Below the pieces are notes generated by a model. The model was not told where the DNA came from. It saw nothing but the letters and a program-made list of their open reading frames with translations, and searched no databases. The position numbers were made by a program, and so were the translations under genes. From positions 1 through 64,000 of the forward strand of contig NZ_JACEFB010000010.1 in the NCBI RefSeq assembly GCF_013694095.1: 64,000 nucleotides of DNA, in the 5' to 3' direction. The DNA is from Thermogemmata fonticola (GTDB lineage: Bacteria; Planctomycetota; Planctomycetia; Gemmatales; Gemmataceae). Below are positions 55,607-64,000 of the stretch, piece after piece. How positions within the stretch are numbered: the first letter of the stretch is position 1; the number at the start of each line of letters is the position of its first letter.

Positions 55607-57808
55607 ATGACGGCATCTCTATCCCGACGCCAAATGCTAGCAGCGGTTGTGACACCGGTACTGCTTCCTCCGTCACGAGTGCCGGCATCGGAACAGGTAC
55701 CAAAAGATGCTCAAGCGGCAGACCTCCTCCGGCTATTCCAGGGCATGATTCGCTCTCCGGATTATCGCCATGGCCCCCTCAAGACGCTCAACGATGAGTT
55801 TCCCTTTTTCGTCCCGCGGGATCGTGAAAGTTGGGAAACCCGCCGGCGTCAACTCCGGGAGCAATTGCTCGTGGCACTGGGATTGTGGCCGATGCCGGAA
55901 AAGCCGCCTCTGCATCCGGTGATCCACGGCCGGATTGTCCGCAAAGGTTACACCATCGAAAAGGTTTATTTCGCTTCCTGGCCCGGCCATTACGTCTGTG
56001 GGAACTTGTATCGCCCGCAGCCCAAGGGAGAAGGAGTGGCAGGGAACAAGGGAGAGGTTCGGTACCCTGGCGTGCTCTTTGCCCATGGGCACTGGGCCAA
56101 TGGCCGCTTTCACGATGCTGGAGAGAAGGCAGGCCGCGCGAGTGTAGCCTCTGGCGGGGAGCCAGACCTGGAACGTGGCCGCTTCTTCATGCAAGCACTG
56201 CCGGCCACACTGGCTCGACTCGGTTTTGTCGTTTTCCATTACGACATGGTCGGCTATGCGGACAGCACCGCGATTGCCCACACTCAAGGCTTCCGCGATG
56301 CCGAGGCAGAATTACGCCTGCAATCCTTCATGGGGTTGCAAACCTGGAATAGCATTCGGGCGTTAGATTTTCTCGCCAGTCTTCCTGATGTCGACCCTCA
56401 ACGTTTGGGAATGACAGGGGCATCCGGCGGAGGCACGCAAACCTTCATCTTAGCCGCCATCGATGACCGCCTACGTGCGGCCTTTCCCGCTGTAATGGTT
56501 TCTACCAGTATGCAAGGCGGATGTGTATGTGAAAATGCCTCTCATCTGCGAGTCGGCACAGGAAATGTCGAAATCGCTGCTCTTTTTGCGCCCAAGCCCA
56601 TGGCCTTCAGTGCGGCTAACGACTGGACGCGCGAGTTCCTCAAACGGGGTTATCCCCAACTGCAACAACTCTACGCTCTGTACGCTGCCGAAGACAAGGT
56701 CCAAGCACGCGCTTGGCTGGAGTACGGCCACCAGTACAACGTGCATGCCCGGCAGATGATGTATGCCTGGTTCCTTAAACATCTGCAAGGCCGGGACGCC
56801 CACATCGAAGAACCGCCTTTTGAACCTGTTCCTCCCAAGGAACTGTCTGTTTTCGATGCCGATCATCCCCGTCCTAAAGACGAACGGGATGCCAAAAGCT
56901 TGAGGGAGTACCTCACGCAGCAGAGCGAAAAGCGCAGGTCCCAGTGGCTTCCCAGCGATTCCCAACGTTTGCGGACGTTTCGTCGGATCGTCGGGACGGC
57001 CTTGCGTGTCATGATCCATAGCCAACTGCCACAGCAAGTCGTTCCGCGCAACGTCCCCGGGCTGGAGCTACCCCGAACAGTCACGATAGTAGACCAGGCG
57101 GTGCAATTGCATCTAATCGGCCGGGATCAAGAGCGAGACGCCTTGCCGGTCGCTCTGTGTAGCCCGTCTAAAGGAGGGGAGAACCGTTGCATTGTGTGGC
57201 TCCACCCCCAAGGTAAGGCGAGCCTGGTAGTGGATGGCCAATTGCACCCCGCCCTCCGCCTACTTCTAGCGGCTGACTGCACAGTGCTGGCTCCTGACCT
57301 CCTCGGAAGCGGAGACAATGCTCTGCCCAAACCCTTCCAGGTCAACAAGGACTATGCCGGCTATACCTACGGCTACAATCGCACTTTCCTAGCTCAGCAG
57401 GTGCACGATGCTCTCACGGTCATAGCCTGGTGCCACCAACTTCATAAAGGAACCGTGGTCCATCTGGTGGGGTGGGAGAGTTGCGGTTTGGTAGCCCTAC
57501 TGGCCAAGGCCATGGCGAGGGAAACCGTGGGCCGGACAGCGGCGGACTTGCAACAGTTCTCGTTTCATACAATCACAGATGTTGCGGATCCCCGGATGTT
57601 GCCAGGGGCCGTCAAATATGGCGACGTTCCCGCTTTTGCCGCCTTGTGCGCACCGGACCCCCTGCTCGTGTACAATCACCGCGAACTAGCCCGCGATCCC
57701 TGGCCGGAAAACGCTTATCGAACCGCTCATGCGTCGCACCAGTTGCATCGGCTAGCGGGGCCTCTCCCAGCGCATGAGGTTGTCCGCTGGCTCTTGCAAG
57801 GGAGTTGA
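55607..57808 (+). CDS. Tat-exported alpha/beta hydrolase, acetyl-xylan-esterase-like
   Basis: A 733-aa protein with a twin-arginine signal (SLSRRQMLAAVVTPVLLPPS). The first half is an alpha/beta hydrolase: VLFAHGHWANGRF (oxyanion region), RLGFVVFHYDMVGYADS, the nucleophile elbow LGMTGASGGGTQTF (Ser in GASGG), and DWTREFLKRGY with a late YGHQYN His. The second half repeats a hydrolase-like pattern (CIVWLHPQGKASLVV, CTVLAPDLLGSGDNA and VVHLVGWESCGLVALLAKA) that lacks a clear Ser, so only the first is probably catalytic. GGAGG precedes the ATG. It is probably periplasmic, acting on acylated sugars; substrate unknown. Confidence 0.8.
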   Translation: MTASLSRRQMLAAVVTPVLLPPSRVPASEQVPKDAQAADLLRLFQGMIRSPDYRHGPLKTLNDEFPFFVPRDRESWETRRRQLREQLLVALGLWPMPEKPPLHPVIHGRIVRKGYTIEKVYFASWPGHYVCGNLYRPQPKGEGVAGNKGEVRYPGVLFAHGHWANGRFHDAGEKAGRASVASGGEPDLERGRFFMQALPATLARLGFVVFHYDMVGYADSTAIAHTQGFRDAEAELRLQSFMGLQTWNSIRALDFLASLPDVDPQRLGMTGASGGGTQTFILAAIDDRLRAAFPAVMVSTSMQGGCVCENASHLRVGTGNVEIAALFAPKPMAFSAANDWTREFLKRGYPQLQQLYALYAAEDKVQARAWLEYGHQYNVHARQMMYAWFLKHLQGRDAHIEEPPFEPVPPKELSVFDADHPRPKDERDAKSLREYLTQQSEKRRSQWLPSDSQRLRTFRRIVGTALRVMIHSQLPQQVVPRNVPGLELPRTVTIVDQAVQLHLIGRDQERDALPVALCSPSKGGENRCIVWLHPQGKASLVVDGQLHPALRLLLAADCTVLAPDLLGSGDNALPKPFQVNKDYAGYTYGYNRTFLAQQVHDALTVIAWCHQLHKGTVVHLVGWESCGLVALLAKAMARETVGRTAADLQQFSFHTITDVADPRMLPGAVKYGDVPAFAALCAPDPLLVYNHRELARDPWPENAYRTAHASHQLHRLAGPLPAHEVVRWLLQGS

Positions 57809-57910
57809 TCACCCCATCAGGAAGATGGCATTGCCGAGGGTAAGCCGTGATCGCGGAGTGAAGGAGATTCCCCAGCGCGGCTAGCTCATACGCTGGAGGG
57901 CGAGAACATC

Positions 57911-58987
57911 ATGGGACGGTGGCTAACAGGTGGTCTCATAACACTCGCGGGTTTAGTGTGGGGAAGCAGTTGCTTTTACATCGTGGAACCGACCGAGTAC
58001 GTCCTGGTGACACGGTTTGGCCAGTTACGGGTCGTGCGGGATGGAGGTCAGGAAGCTGGGCTGCATCTGAAGGCACCTTGGCCGGTGGATGCTGTGCAAC
58101 GGCTGGACCGCCGGCTGCAAGTGTTCGATCTACCCGCCGTGGAGTCCCTCACGCGGGACCCTCTTAGTGGAGCTGTGGATACCACCCTGACGGTCGAGGC
58201 ATTTGTAGCCTGGCGCATTCCAGATGCCGCCGCCGCGGACCGTTTCTTCCGCACCCTGCGGACGCCGGAACAGGCACGCAATGTGCTGGCGCCATTGCTC
58301 AATGGCCGATTAGCCGCCGCCATTAGCGCTGTACCAATGCAGGAATGGATTGGCGTGGTCGATACGCAAACCGCCGCCGCTGCTCTGATCGGCTGGCCGG
58401 CCACTATCCCTGGGACAGAGAGATTGGCTCAACAGGATCTCCAAGTCATGGATCGGCGGAGTGAACGGTTGCGCCAGCGCTGGCTTCAGGCGGATGGCCA
58501 AGACCTAACCCAACAGGTGTTGCAAACCTACGGGGTCGAGTTGCTCGATGTCCGACTGCGGCGATACTACTATCCAGAAGCGGTGCGCAGCAGCATTGCC
58601 GAACGTATTCGCAGCGAGCGGGCACGAAAAGCTGCCGATTACGAAACGCAGGGTCGGCAACAGGCATCAGCCATCATCGCCGAAGCGGAACGTCAAGCCC
58701 GTACCATCGAAAGCCAAGCCCAAGCTCGCAAAACCCTCATCGAAACTCAGGCCCAAGCCGAGGCCGCCCGCCTCCGCGCTCAAGCCTATGCGCACGACCC
58801 CGATTTCTACCTGTTCCTGGAGAATCTCCGCGCCTTCCAATCCGCTCTCTCCCAAACCCGTGATCTGCTGCTGTTAAGCACCCGGCATCCTTTGCTCCGG
58901 CCACTGGCGGGACCTCCACAAACCTCCCGGTCTAATGACATGGGCACTCCCCCTCCATCCCCGATGATACCCCAGGACCGGAAATGA
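57911..58987 (+). CDS. SPFH-domain protein, HflC-like
   Basis: A 358-aa protein. One N-terminal span (LTGGLITLAGLVWGSSCFYI) is followed by an SPFH/band-7 domain (EPTEYVLVTRFGQLRVVRDG, GLHLKAPWPVDAVQRLDRR). The HflC-specific stretch YYYPEAVRSSIAERIRSERA and the alanine-rich helix end in YAHDPDFYLFLENLRAFQSA. HflC with HflK forms a cage around FtsH protease and modulates it. GGAGG precedes the ATG. The HflK-like gene follows after 33 bp. A Pro-rich tail (GTPPPSPMIPQ) is an addition. FtsH is not in the window. Confidence 0.85.
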   Translation: MGRWLTGGLITLAGLVWGSSCFYIVEPTEYVLVTRFGQLRVVRDGGQEAGLHLKAPWPVDAVQRLDRRLQVFDLPAVESLTRDPLSGAVDTTLTVEAFVAWRIPDAAAADRFFRTLRTPEQARNVLAPLLNGRLAAAISAVPMQEWIGVVDTQTAAAALIGWPATIPGTERLAQQDLQVMDRRSERLRQRWLQADGQDLTQQVLQTYGVELLDVRLRRYYYPEAVRSSIAERIRSERARKAADYETQGRQQASAIIAEAERQARTIESQAQARKTLIETQAQAEAARLRAQAYAHDPDFYLFLENLRAFQSALSQTRDLLLLSTRHPLLRPLAGPPQTSRSNDMGTPPPSPMIPQDRK

Positions 58988-59020
58988 ATTCCACGTGTGC
59001 TTCTGGAGACCTACACGGCC

Positions 59021-59947
59021 ATGCTCTCGCTCCGCTTTCTCCTCCTGGCAGCCGTGGTGTTGTGGCTGGGCAGTGGGATTACCATCATTCGTCCCGGTGA
59101 ACGAGCTGTAGTGCAACGCTTCGGCGCTATCGTCGCACACCCCTATCCCGGCCTATGGCTCGGCTTGCCATGGGGAATCGACCGTGTGGAGCGTTTCTCC
59201 GTTCAGGTGGTTCGCCAGATTGCAGTCGGCTATGATCCCGCGCGCGATGAACCCTTTCTCGGTCAGTTCCTCACTGCAGACCAAAATCTGGTCCAGCTCC
59301 AACTGGCTGTCCATTATGTGATCGGCGAAAGCGATAGAGAACTGGATGCCTACCTGGCTCAGCGCACGCAAGTGGAGGGAGTTTTGGAGCGACTGTGCGA
59401 AGCTGCAGTTGCGGAATGGGTTAGCACCCACAATGTGGACGAGGTCTTACTGACAGGAAATGCCGCCTTGCCGATTTGGACCCACCAACGCTTGCAACAG
59501 CATTTGCCGGCCTATCAGCTCGGCATCCACATTCAGCAGATACATGTCGTCTGGCTGACACCGCCGGAAGAGGTGCGTCCTGCCTTCGCTGCTGTGACGC
59601 AGGCTCAGACCGCCATCGGCATGCAACTTTTGAAAGCTCAGCAACAAGCCGAACAGCGCCAGCGCCAGGCGCGAGCATTAGCCTACCGGCTGGATCAGCA
59701 GGCGGAGGCTTTTCGCCAGAGCCTCCTCCAGCAAACCGGTGCCGAGATCGAACAGTTCCAAACACTGCAACAGGCTCTCGGCCGCTCTCCGGACCAACTC
59801 GTTCTGTTCTGGTGGCAGGAAATGCAGCGGTGTCTCACGGACCTGAAAATCCGCGGGGGACGCGTTGAACCGATCGACGCTCAAGCCCATCCGCAGGGCT
59901 TGGACCTGACACATCTCCTGCGCCTGCGAGACAACCCAAGCCGATGA
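59021..59947 (+). CDS. SPFH-domain protein, HflK-like
   Basis: A 308-aa protein starting MLSLRFLLLAAVVLWLGSG (one span). SPFH motifs are ITIIRPGERAVVQRFGAIV, PGLWLGLPWGIDRVERF, FLTADQNLVQLQLAVHYVIG (the HflK signature) and CEAAVAEWVSTHNVDEVLLT. The coiled coil AQQQAEQRQRQARALAYRL follows. I take ATG 59021, with GGAG upstream; a GTG at 58997 would extend it by 8 residues. With the preceding HflC-like protein it forms a likely membrane complex. The sequences are well diverged from the E. coli pair. Confidence 0.82.
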   Translation: MLSLRFLLLAAVVLWLGSGITIIRPGERAVVQRFGAIVAHPYPGLWLGLPWGIDRVERFSVQVVRQIAVGYDPARDEPFLGQFLTADQNLVQLQLAVHYVIGESDRELDAYLAQRTQVEGVLERLCEAAVAEWVSTHNVDEVLLTGNAALPIWTHQRLQQHLPAYQLGIHIQQIHVVWLTPPEEVRPAFAAVTQAQTAIGMQLLKAQQQAEQRQRQARALAYRLDQQAEAFRQSLLQQTGAEIEQFQTLQQALGRSPDQLVLFWWQEMQRCLTDLKIRGGRVEPIDAQAHPQGLDLTHLLRLRDNPSR

Positions 59948-60011
59948 AAGTCTTGTGCCTTCCTCTGCTTTCAGGTATTCCCTCCACTGTTCCTGGAGTG
60001 ATGATCCAGAT

Positions 60012-61412
60012 ATGACTGTGACGACATCCCTTTGGCGGTCGCCGATGCCGGTGAGCGCTGAGGAACTTTCCGATTGGCATGACCGTCCAGGCGCCTTGCA
60101 GCGCTTACTGCCACCCTGGGAACGCGTGCAGATTTTGAATATCCAAGGCCGACTGTCCACAGGACAGCAGCGGGTTGTCTTTCGCTTGGTTCTGGGGGGG
60201 ATAGTCCCCATCCGCTGGGAAGCGGAAGCTTCTAACTATCAACGCGGTCAAGGATTTGTGGATGTGCAGCTTCGCGGCCCTTTTGCCGAGTGGAGGCACG
60301 TCCATCGTTTCATCCCTCAAGACGAAGAACGGGCGCTGCTCCAGGATGAAGTCAGCTTTCGCTTGCCGGGCGGTTTTCTACTCCGTGGTCTCGCCAATCG
60401 AACAGTAAGGAAGCGTCTGGATCGTATATTCCGCTATCGTCATCAGGTGACAGCGTCGGACCTTCACCGCCATCGGAAGTATCGCCATCTGCCACGGCAG
60501 CGGATTGCCATCACGGGTTCCCGCGGGTTGATTGGTTCTGCGTTAGTTCCTTTTTTGACAGCGGGAGGTCATGAGGTCATCCGGTTATTGAGCCGTCCCG
60601 CGACACCAGCTTATGACGACGGTACTCTCTGGCACGTGTGGCCCGCAGAGGAACCAGCGCCAAACGCCCAACTGACCCAAGTTGATGCCGTCATTCATCT
60701 GGCGGGCGAGAATATCGCTATTGGGCGGTGGAATGCGCAAAAGAAGCAGCGGATCCGCGAGAGCCGCGTGGGGCCGACGCGCCGTCTGGCGGAAGCCCTC
60801 GCCGCTCTCCCATCGGGTCAACGTCCGCATACGTTACTCTGTGCCTCCGCTGTGGGCTTTTATGGCCATAGGGGAGAGGAGGAGTTGTTGGAAGACTCGC
60901 CCGCTGGCGAGGGCTTTTTCCCGGAGGTTTGCCAGCAATGGGAGGCGGCCACGGAGCCGGCCCGACAGGCCGGTATCCGTACCGTGCACTTACGCTTCGG
61001 CGCTGTGCTCAGTCCACGAGGTGGAGCACTGGCCAAACAACTGCCTGCCTTTCGCTGGGGGTTGGGCGCAGTGCTGGGCAGTGGCCAGCAATGGTTCTCC
61101 TGGATCAGTATCGAAGATGCTATCGCTGCCATCTATCACTGCCTGATGGAGCCGTCCATTCAAGGTCCAGTTAACATCGTCGCTCCTGAGCCTGTGCCGC
61201 AGCGCACCTTCGCTAAGACGTTGGGCCGAGTGCTGCGCCGACCCGCCTGTGCGTGGTTACCGGCACCCGTTGTACGCTGCCTTTTCGGGGAATTGGCTGA
61301 CCACGCTCTGCTGGTGAGTACCCGGGCGCGGCCTGGAAAACTCCTCGCTACCGGCTTTACCTTTGACTATCCCGATCTAGAGAGTGCGCTGCGATTCCTG
61401 CTGGGACGCTGA
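60012..61412 (+). CDS. SRPBCC ligand-binding domain fused to TIGR01777-type epimerase
   Basis: A 466-aa protein. The N-terminal 160 residues are SRPBCC-like (RVVFRLVLGGIVPIRWEAEA, GFVDVQLRGPFAEWRHVHRF, LQDEVSFRLPGGFLLRG). The C-terminal half is a short-chain NAD(P)-dependent epimerase with RIAITGSRGLIGSALVPFL, AVIHLAGENIAIGRWNAQKK, LLCASAVGFYGHRGEEELLE and GSGQQWFSWISIEDA, the TIGR01777/YfcH pattern. This fusion is known in several bacteria; the small-molecule substrate is unknown. An upstream GTG at 59955 is an alternative start. Confidence 0.85.
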   Translation: MTVTTSLWRSPMPVSAEELSDWHDRPGALQRLLPPWERVQILNIQGRLSTGQQRVVFRLVLGGIVPIRWEAEASNYQRGQGFVDVQLRGPFAEWRHVHRFIPQDEERALLQDEVSFRLPGGFLLRGLANRTVRKRLDRIFRYRHQVTASDLHRHRKYRHLPRQRIAITGSRGLIGSALVPFLTAGGHEVIRLLSRPATPAYDDGTLWHVWPAEEPAPNAQLTQVDAVIHLAGENIAIGRWNAQKKQRIRESRVGPTRRLAEALAALPSGQRPHTLLCASAVGFYGHRGEEELLEDSPAGEGFFPEVCQQWEAATEPARQAGIRTVHLRFGAVLSPRGGALAKQLPAFRWGLGAVLGSGQQWFSWISIEDAIAAIYHCLMEPSIQGPVNIVAPEPVPQRTFAKTLGRVLRRPACAWLPAPVVRCLFGELADHALLVSTRARPGKLLATGFTFDYPDLESALRFLLGR

Positions 61413-61601
61413 TTCCACCCCGCAGTATTCCCCTGACTTGTGGCAACAAGTAATTCCTAGGCATAGAGGGATAGCTCAGATGATGGGATGGGGAGAAAAG
61501 GACGGAACCGGCGCGGTTCTGTACACCACCTTGAGATAACGATTCTGCGCTATCTGGCTGATTGCATCACCCCATGTGGCCCACTGGAACATTCTGCATC
61601 T

Positions 61602-62072
61602 ATGACCCTGTTCCGCCGCTATCTGGTTGTGTATTCCCTGATGCTATGGCAGGGGGGATTTGTGTTTTACAGTGCGATCGTGGTGCCTGTCGGAACAGCC
61701 ACCTTGGGGTCTGCCGCTGCACAGGGTGCCATTACGGCACGGGTGGTGGAGGCTTTGCATCTCCTGGGTGTTGTTTCTTTGGCACTGCTGCTCTGGGATA
61801 TGCTCGCAGGCGAGGACCCCATCCTCTCCCGCCGCTTAGCCCGCTGGATCGGCTGGCTGATCGCAGCAATCTCCCACGGCCTGCTACTCTACTTCCATTT
61901 TCTGCTACTCAATTTTATGGACCCTCAGCGCCGCTATGTTGTCATCCATCCTCCCTTTTATCCCATACATCAATTATATTTATGGACATCCACAATTCAA
62001 TGGATAGTCATATCTGTCTGGCTATTTCTGACCATTATGGCTTGGAAATATGTTGAAGACCGAAAAGCATGA
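61602..62072 (+). CDS. Four-span membrane protein of unknown function
   Basis: A 156-aa protein starting MTLFRRYLVVYSLMLWQGGF. Four hydrophobic segments lie at about residues 8-30, 48-66, 86-104 and 132-150. The pattern LWQGGFVFYSAIVVPVGTA with a later LYLWTSTIQW resembles DUF4149-type or cytochrome-b-like small membrane proteins, though I cannot name it. The start is chosen because the upstream frame to 61488 lacks hydrophobic character. It ends 31 bp before the sulfatase ATG, so they probably share a transcript. Confidence 0.65.
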   Translation: MTLFRRYLVVYSLMLWQGGFVFYSAIVVPVGTATLGSAAAQGAITARVVEALHLLGVVSLALLLWDMLAGEDPILSRRLARWIGWLIAAISHGLLLYFHFLLLNFMDPQRRYVVIHPPFYPIHQLYLWTSTIQWIVISVWLFLTIMAWKYVEDRKA

Positions 62073-62103
62073 TCGTGTTGATAGTGATGAGGAGGGCATC
62101 GCT

Positions 62104-63549
62104 ATGAAGTTTCCCCAATTGTACTGGCTTGTGGGAGCGGTGTTGTGGGTCTGCACATGTCCGCTACTCGCGTCAGAAAAGCCGAATTTCGTCCTCATCA
62201 CCTGCGAGGATATATCCCCGCATTTGGGTTGCTACGGTGATCCAGATGCTATCACGCCACATTTGGACCGCCTGGCTTCTCAGGGGGTGCGTTTTACCCA
62301 GGCATTCACTCATGCTCCCGTTTGTGCACCGTCTCGATCAGGCATCATTACTGGTATGTATCCTACAACATTAGGAACGCATCATATGCGATCCAAATTG
62401 GTAAAAACACCTCCGTTGTTTACGGATTATCTCCGCAAAGCAGGCTACCAAGTCGTTTGGCCTCCCGCCGCCGGCGGTATCGGCAAGACAGATTTCAACT
62501 TTGACGTTCCGAAAGGTTGGGTCGACCTGCGGGTGGATTGGACGGCCAAGCCTGAGGTGTTGCGCCCTCCCTTTTTCGCCATCTACAACATCACGGTGAC
62601 ACATGAAAGTCAGGTCCGCGCCTCTCGCTATCAGTATGTCCGTAATACAGCACGGCTAACTCCTCAGCAGCGTCACGATCCGAACAAAGTGCGAATACCG
62701 CCATACTATCCGGATACTTGGGCGGTACGGGATTGCATGGCAGTTTATCATGATAATATCACTGCAATGGATTATATTGTCGGCGATATACTTAAACTGC
62801 TGGATGAGAAATGTCTCAGTCAGAATACCATAGTGATATTCTACAGTGATCACGGAGCGGGTCTGCCGCGTGCGAAGCGCTGGCCATACGACAGCGGCCT
62901 GCGGGTTCCCCTGATTGTTCGCTGGCCAGGAGTCATTCCTGCCGGCAGTGTGCGTGACGATCTGGTTGCTTTACTCGACCTGGCGCCTACACTATTGGCC
63001 CTAGCGGGAGTCGATATCCCCACCCACATGCAAGGCCGGGTGTTCCTCGGTCCCAAGACACAATCGCCGCCAGAGTTCCTCTTTGCAGCCCGCGATCGCA
63101 TGGATGAGGCCTATGATCGCATCCGTTCTGTTCGCGACAAGAGGTACCGCTACATCCGTAATTTTCATCCCGATTTGCCTTACATGCAATATATCAATTA
63201 TATGGATGAAATGCCTATAATGCGCGATTGGCGCCGTCTGGCCTTTGAAGGACGTCTCAATGCAACTCAAAAACTCTTTATGGCTCGTACTAAACCCCAG
63301 GAGGAATTATACGATATCAGCAATGATCCCTACGAAATTAAGAACCTGGCCCAATCTCCAGAACATCAGGAGGTTGTGCGGCGGATGCGGGAAGCACTGG
63401 AACGCTGGATTCGGGAGACAAAAGACCTGGGGGAGATTCCGGAGGCGGAGTTGATCCGCCGCGGAATCGTGCACGATGTGCTCAGCCAAGAGTACGAAGC
63501 CCGACGGAAATTGCATCCTCGGACCCCGCCGGTTCCTCCCGAGGATTAG
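62104..63549 (+). CDS. Secreted Cys-type sulfatase
   Basis: A 481-aa protein with a signal peptide (LYWLVGAVLWVCTCPLLASE) and the arylsulfatase fold. Metal-site Asp is in NFVLITCEDISPHLG, the formylglycine motif CxPSR is APVCAPSRSGIITG (Cys to formylglycine), and the second metal site is IVIFYSDHGAGLPR. The C-terminal block is EELYDISNDPYEIKNLAQSP. GAGGAGGG lies about 7 bp before the ATG at 62104. Planctomycetes carry many sulfatases for sulfated polysaccharides; the exact substrate and the partner maturase are not shown here. Confidence 0.93.
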   Translation: MKFPQLYWLVGAVLWVCTCPLLASEKPNFVLITCEDISPHLGCYGDPDAITPHLDRLASQGVRFTQAFTHAPVCAPSRSGIITGMYPTTLGTHHMRSKLVKTPPLFTDYLRKAGYQVVWPPAAGGIGKTDFNFDVPKGWVDLRVDWTAKPEVLRPPFFAIYNITVTHESQVRASRYQYVRNTARLTPQQRHDPNKVRIPPYYPDTWAVRDCMAVYHDNITAMDYIVGDILKLLDEKCLSQNTIVIFYSDHGAGLPRAKRWPYDSGLRVPLIVRWPGVIPAGSVRDDLVALLDLAPTLLALAGVDIPTHMQGRVFLGPKTQSPPEFLFAARDRMDEAYDRIRSVRDKRYRYIRNFHPDLPYMQYINYMDEMPIMRDWRRLAFEGRLNATQKLFMARTKPQEELYDISNDPYEIKNLAQSPEHQEVVRRMREALERWIRETKDLGEIPEAELIRRGIVHDVLSQEYEARRKLHPRTPPVPPED

Positions 63550-63567
63550 GAACCAAGGTAGCGGAGT

Positions 63568-64000
63568 TCAACCCTCCCGCCAACGGCGCAGCAGGTTGTG
63601 GGTGATTCGTTGGACGCGGGGATCCGGTCCGTGAGGCCGGCCATTGTGCACGTAAGGCAACCAATGTCCCGGAGGACTGCTCAACCCTTGTGCCCAAAAG
63701 ATCGTGGAGGCATTGAAGACGATGTTCCCTTTGGGGCCGGAATAAATCGTGGCTTCGTAGTGGCTCTCCGCTTCACCGGCCGTCCAGGTTTTACCCGAAG
63801 CGACCACTTGCAAACCCGGAATGTCAGCGGGGTCCCCGTGGAACTCCCATCCTACCAGACCGGGGATAGCCTCGCCGGCTCGCATCCCGGTCCCCTCGAA
63901 AATCCAATGCTGAGGCAAGCGGCAGATCCAATCGCCGGAACCGTTGAATGGAGAGACGGTCTGAGCACCAATGAGCGTTGCTTCATTGGGTGCCTGCACA
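63568..64000 (-). CDS. C-terminal part of an N,N-dimethylformamidase-beta-like protein (partial)
   Basis: The frame is open to the right edge, so the 5' part lies outside the window. The visible 143 codons include HWIFEGTGMRAGEAIPGLVG, GWEFHGDPADIPGLQVVASG, NIVFNASTIFWAQGLSSPPG and a basic end RITHNLLRRWREG. The GLVGWE...P...VVASG....A..Y....GNIVFNASTIFW pattern resembles the C-terminus of N,N-dimethylformamidase beta-like proteins found in planctomycetes. It is convergent with the sulfatase, with only 18 bp between the two stops. The family call is tentative. Confidence 0.5.
   Translation of the reverse strand, partial: VQAPNEATLIGAQTVSPFNGSGDWICRLPQHWIFEGTGMRAGEAIPGLVGWEFHGDPADIPGLQVVASGKTWTAGEAESHYEATIYSGPKGNIVFNASTIFWAQGLSSPPGHWLPYVHNGRPHGPDPRVQRITHNLLRRWREG

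Overview
The window looks like a chromosome segment of a planctomycete, probably of the Gemmata group. This is inferred from gene content: a DUF1559 prepilin-like protein, a relic of the planctomycete type of RHS/YD-repeat protein, FG-GAP/ASPIC-UnbV secreted proteins, an MJ0042-type zinc-ribbon membrane protein, a Cys-type sulfatase, an archaeal-type prolyl-tRNA synthetase and a MamK-family actin. No rRNA operon is present to confirm it.

Positions 1-11,600 are accessory DNA. A minus-strand operon with visibly higher GC than the rest (7935 down to the left edge) encodes a DEAH/SNF2 helicase with a C-terminal DUF3883 domain, a 1393-aa HSP90/sacsin-type ATPase, and the start of a DUF1156 DNA methyltransferase. 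This is a defence-type cassette related to DISARM-like arrays. The methyltransferase frame carries an in-frame TAG at the second Trp of its conserved WWAR motif. Next come two decayed IS5-family elements, a truncated RHS gene, a small gene cut by an IS, and two tandem copies of a 104-bp palindrome-ended repeat. Further copies of this repeat flank the two tRNA genes near 30.5-31.0 kb and lie at 51.4 kb.

From 11.8 kb on the content is mostly housekeeping: proS, a sugar nucleotidyltransferase, purF, manA, dapB and a phosphohexomutase. At 22.2-24.6 kb a MamK-like actin sits behind a single-span membrane protein. At 26.5-30.1 kb there is a MotA/ExbB-like channel protein, an Hsp70/actin-fold ATPase-like protein, and a protein with an ExbD-like anchor, a coiled coil and a von Willebrand A domain; these three look like one membrane machine. 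tRNA-Gln(CTG) and tRNA-Pro(CGG) follow. Then come an ABC exporter pair, a type-B succinate dehydrogenase (sdhCAB) and recJ.

The right part holds a Cys-rich secreted protein, an XRE regulator, the DUF1559 protein, an ASPIC/UnbV lipoprotein followed by a frameshifted TPR protein, gltB, a 36-aa membrane peptide, a zinc-ribbon membrane protein, an overlapping queC-queD pair, a Tat-exported alpha/beta hydrolase, an HflC/HflK-like pair, an SRPBCC-epimerase fusion, a small membrane protein, a sulfatase, and a partial gene at the right edge.

Functions come from reading motifs in translated frames; no database search was run.
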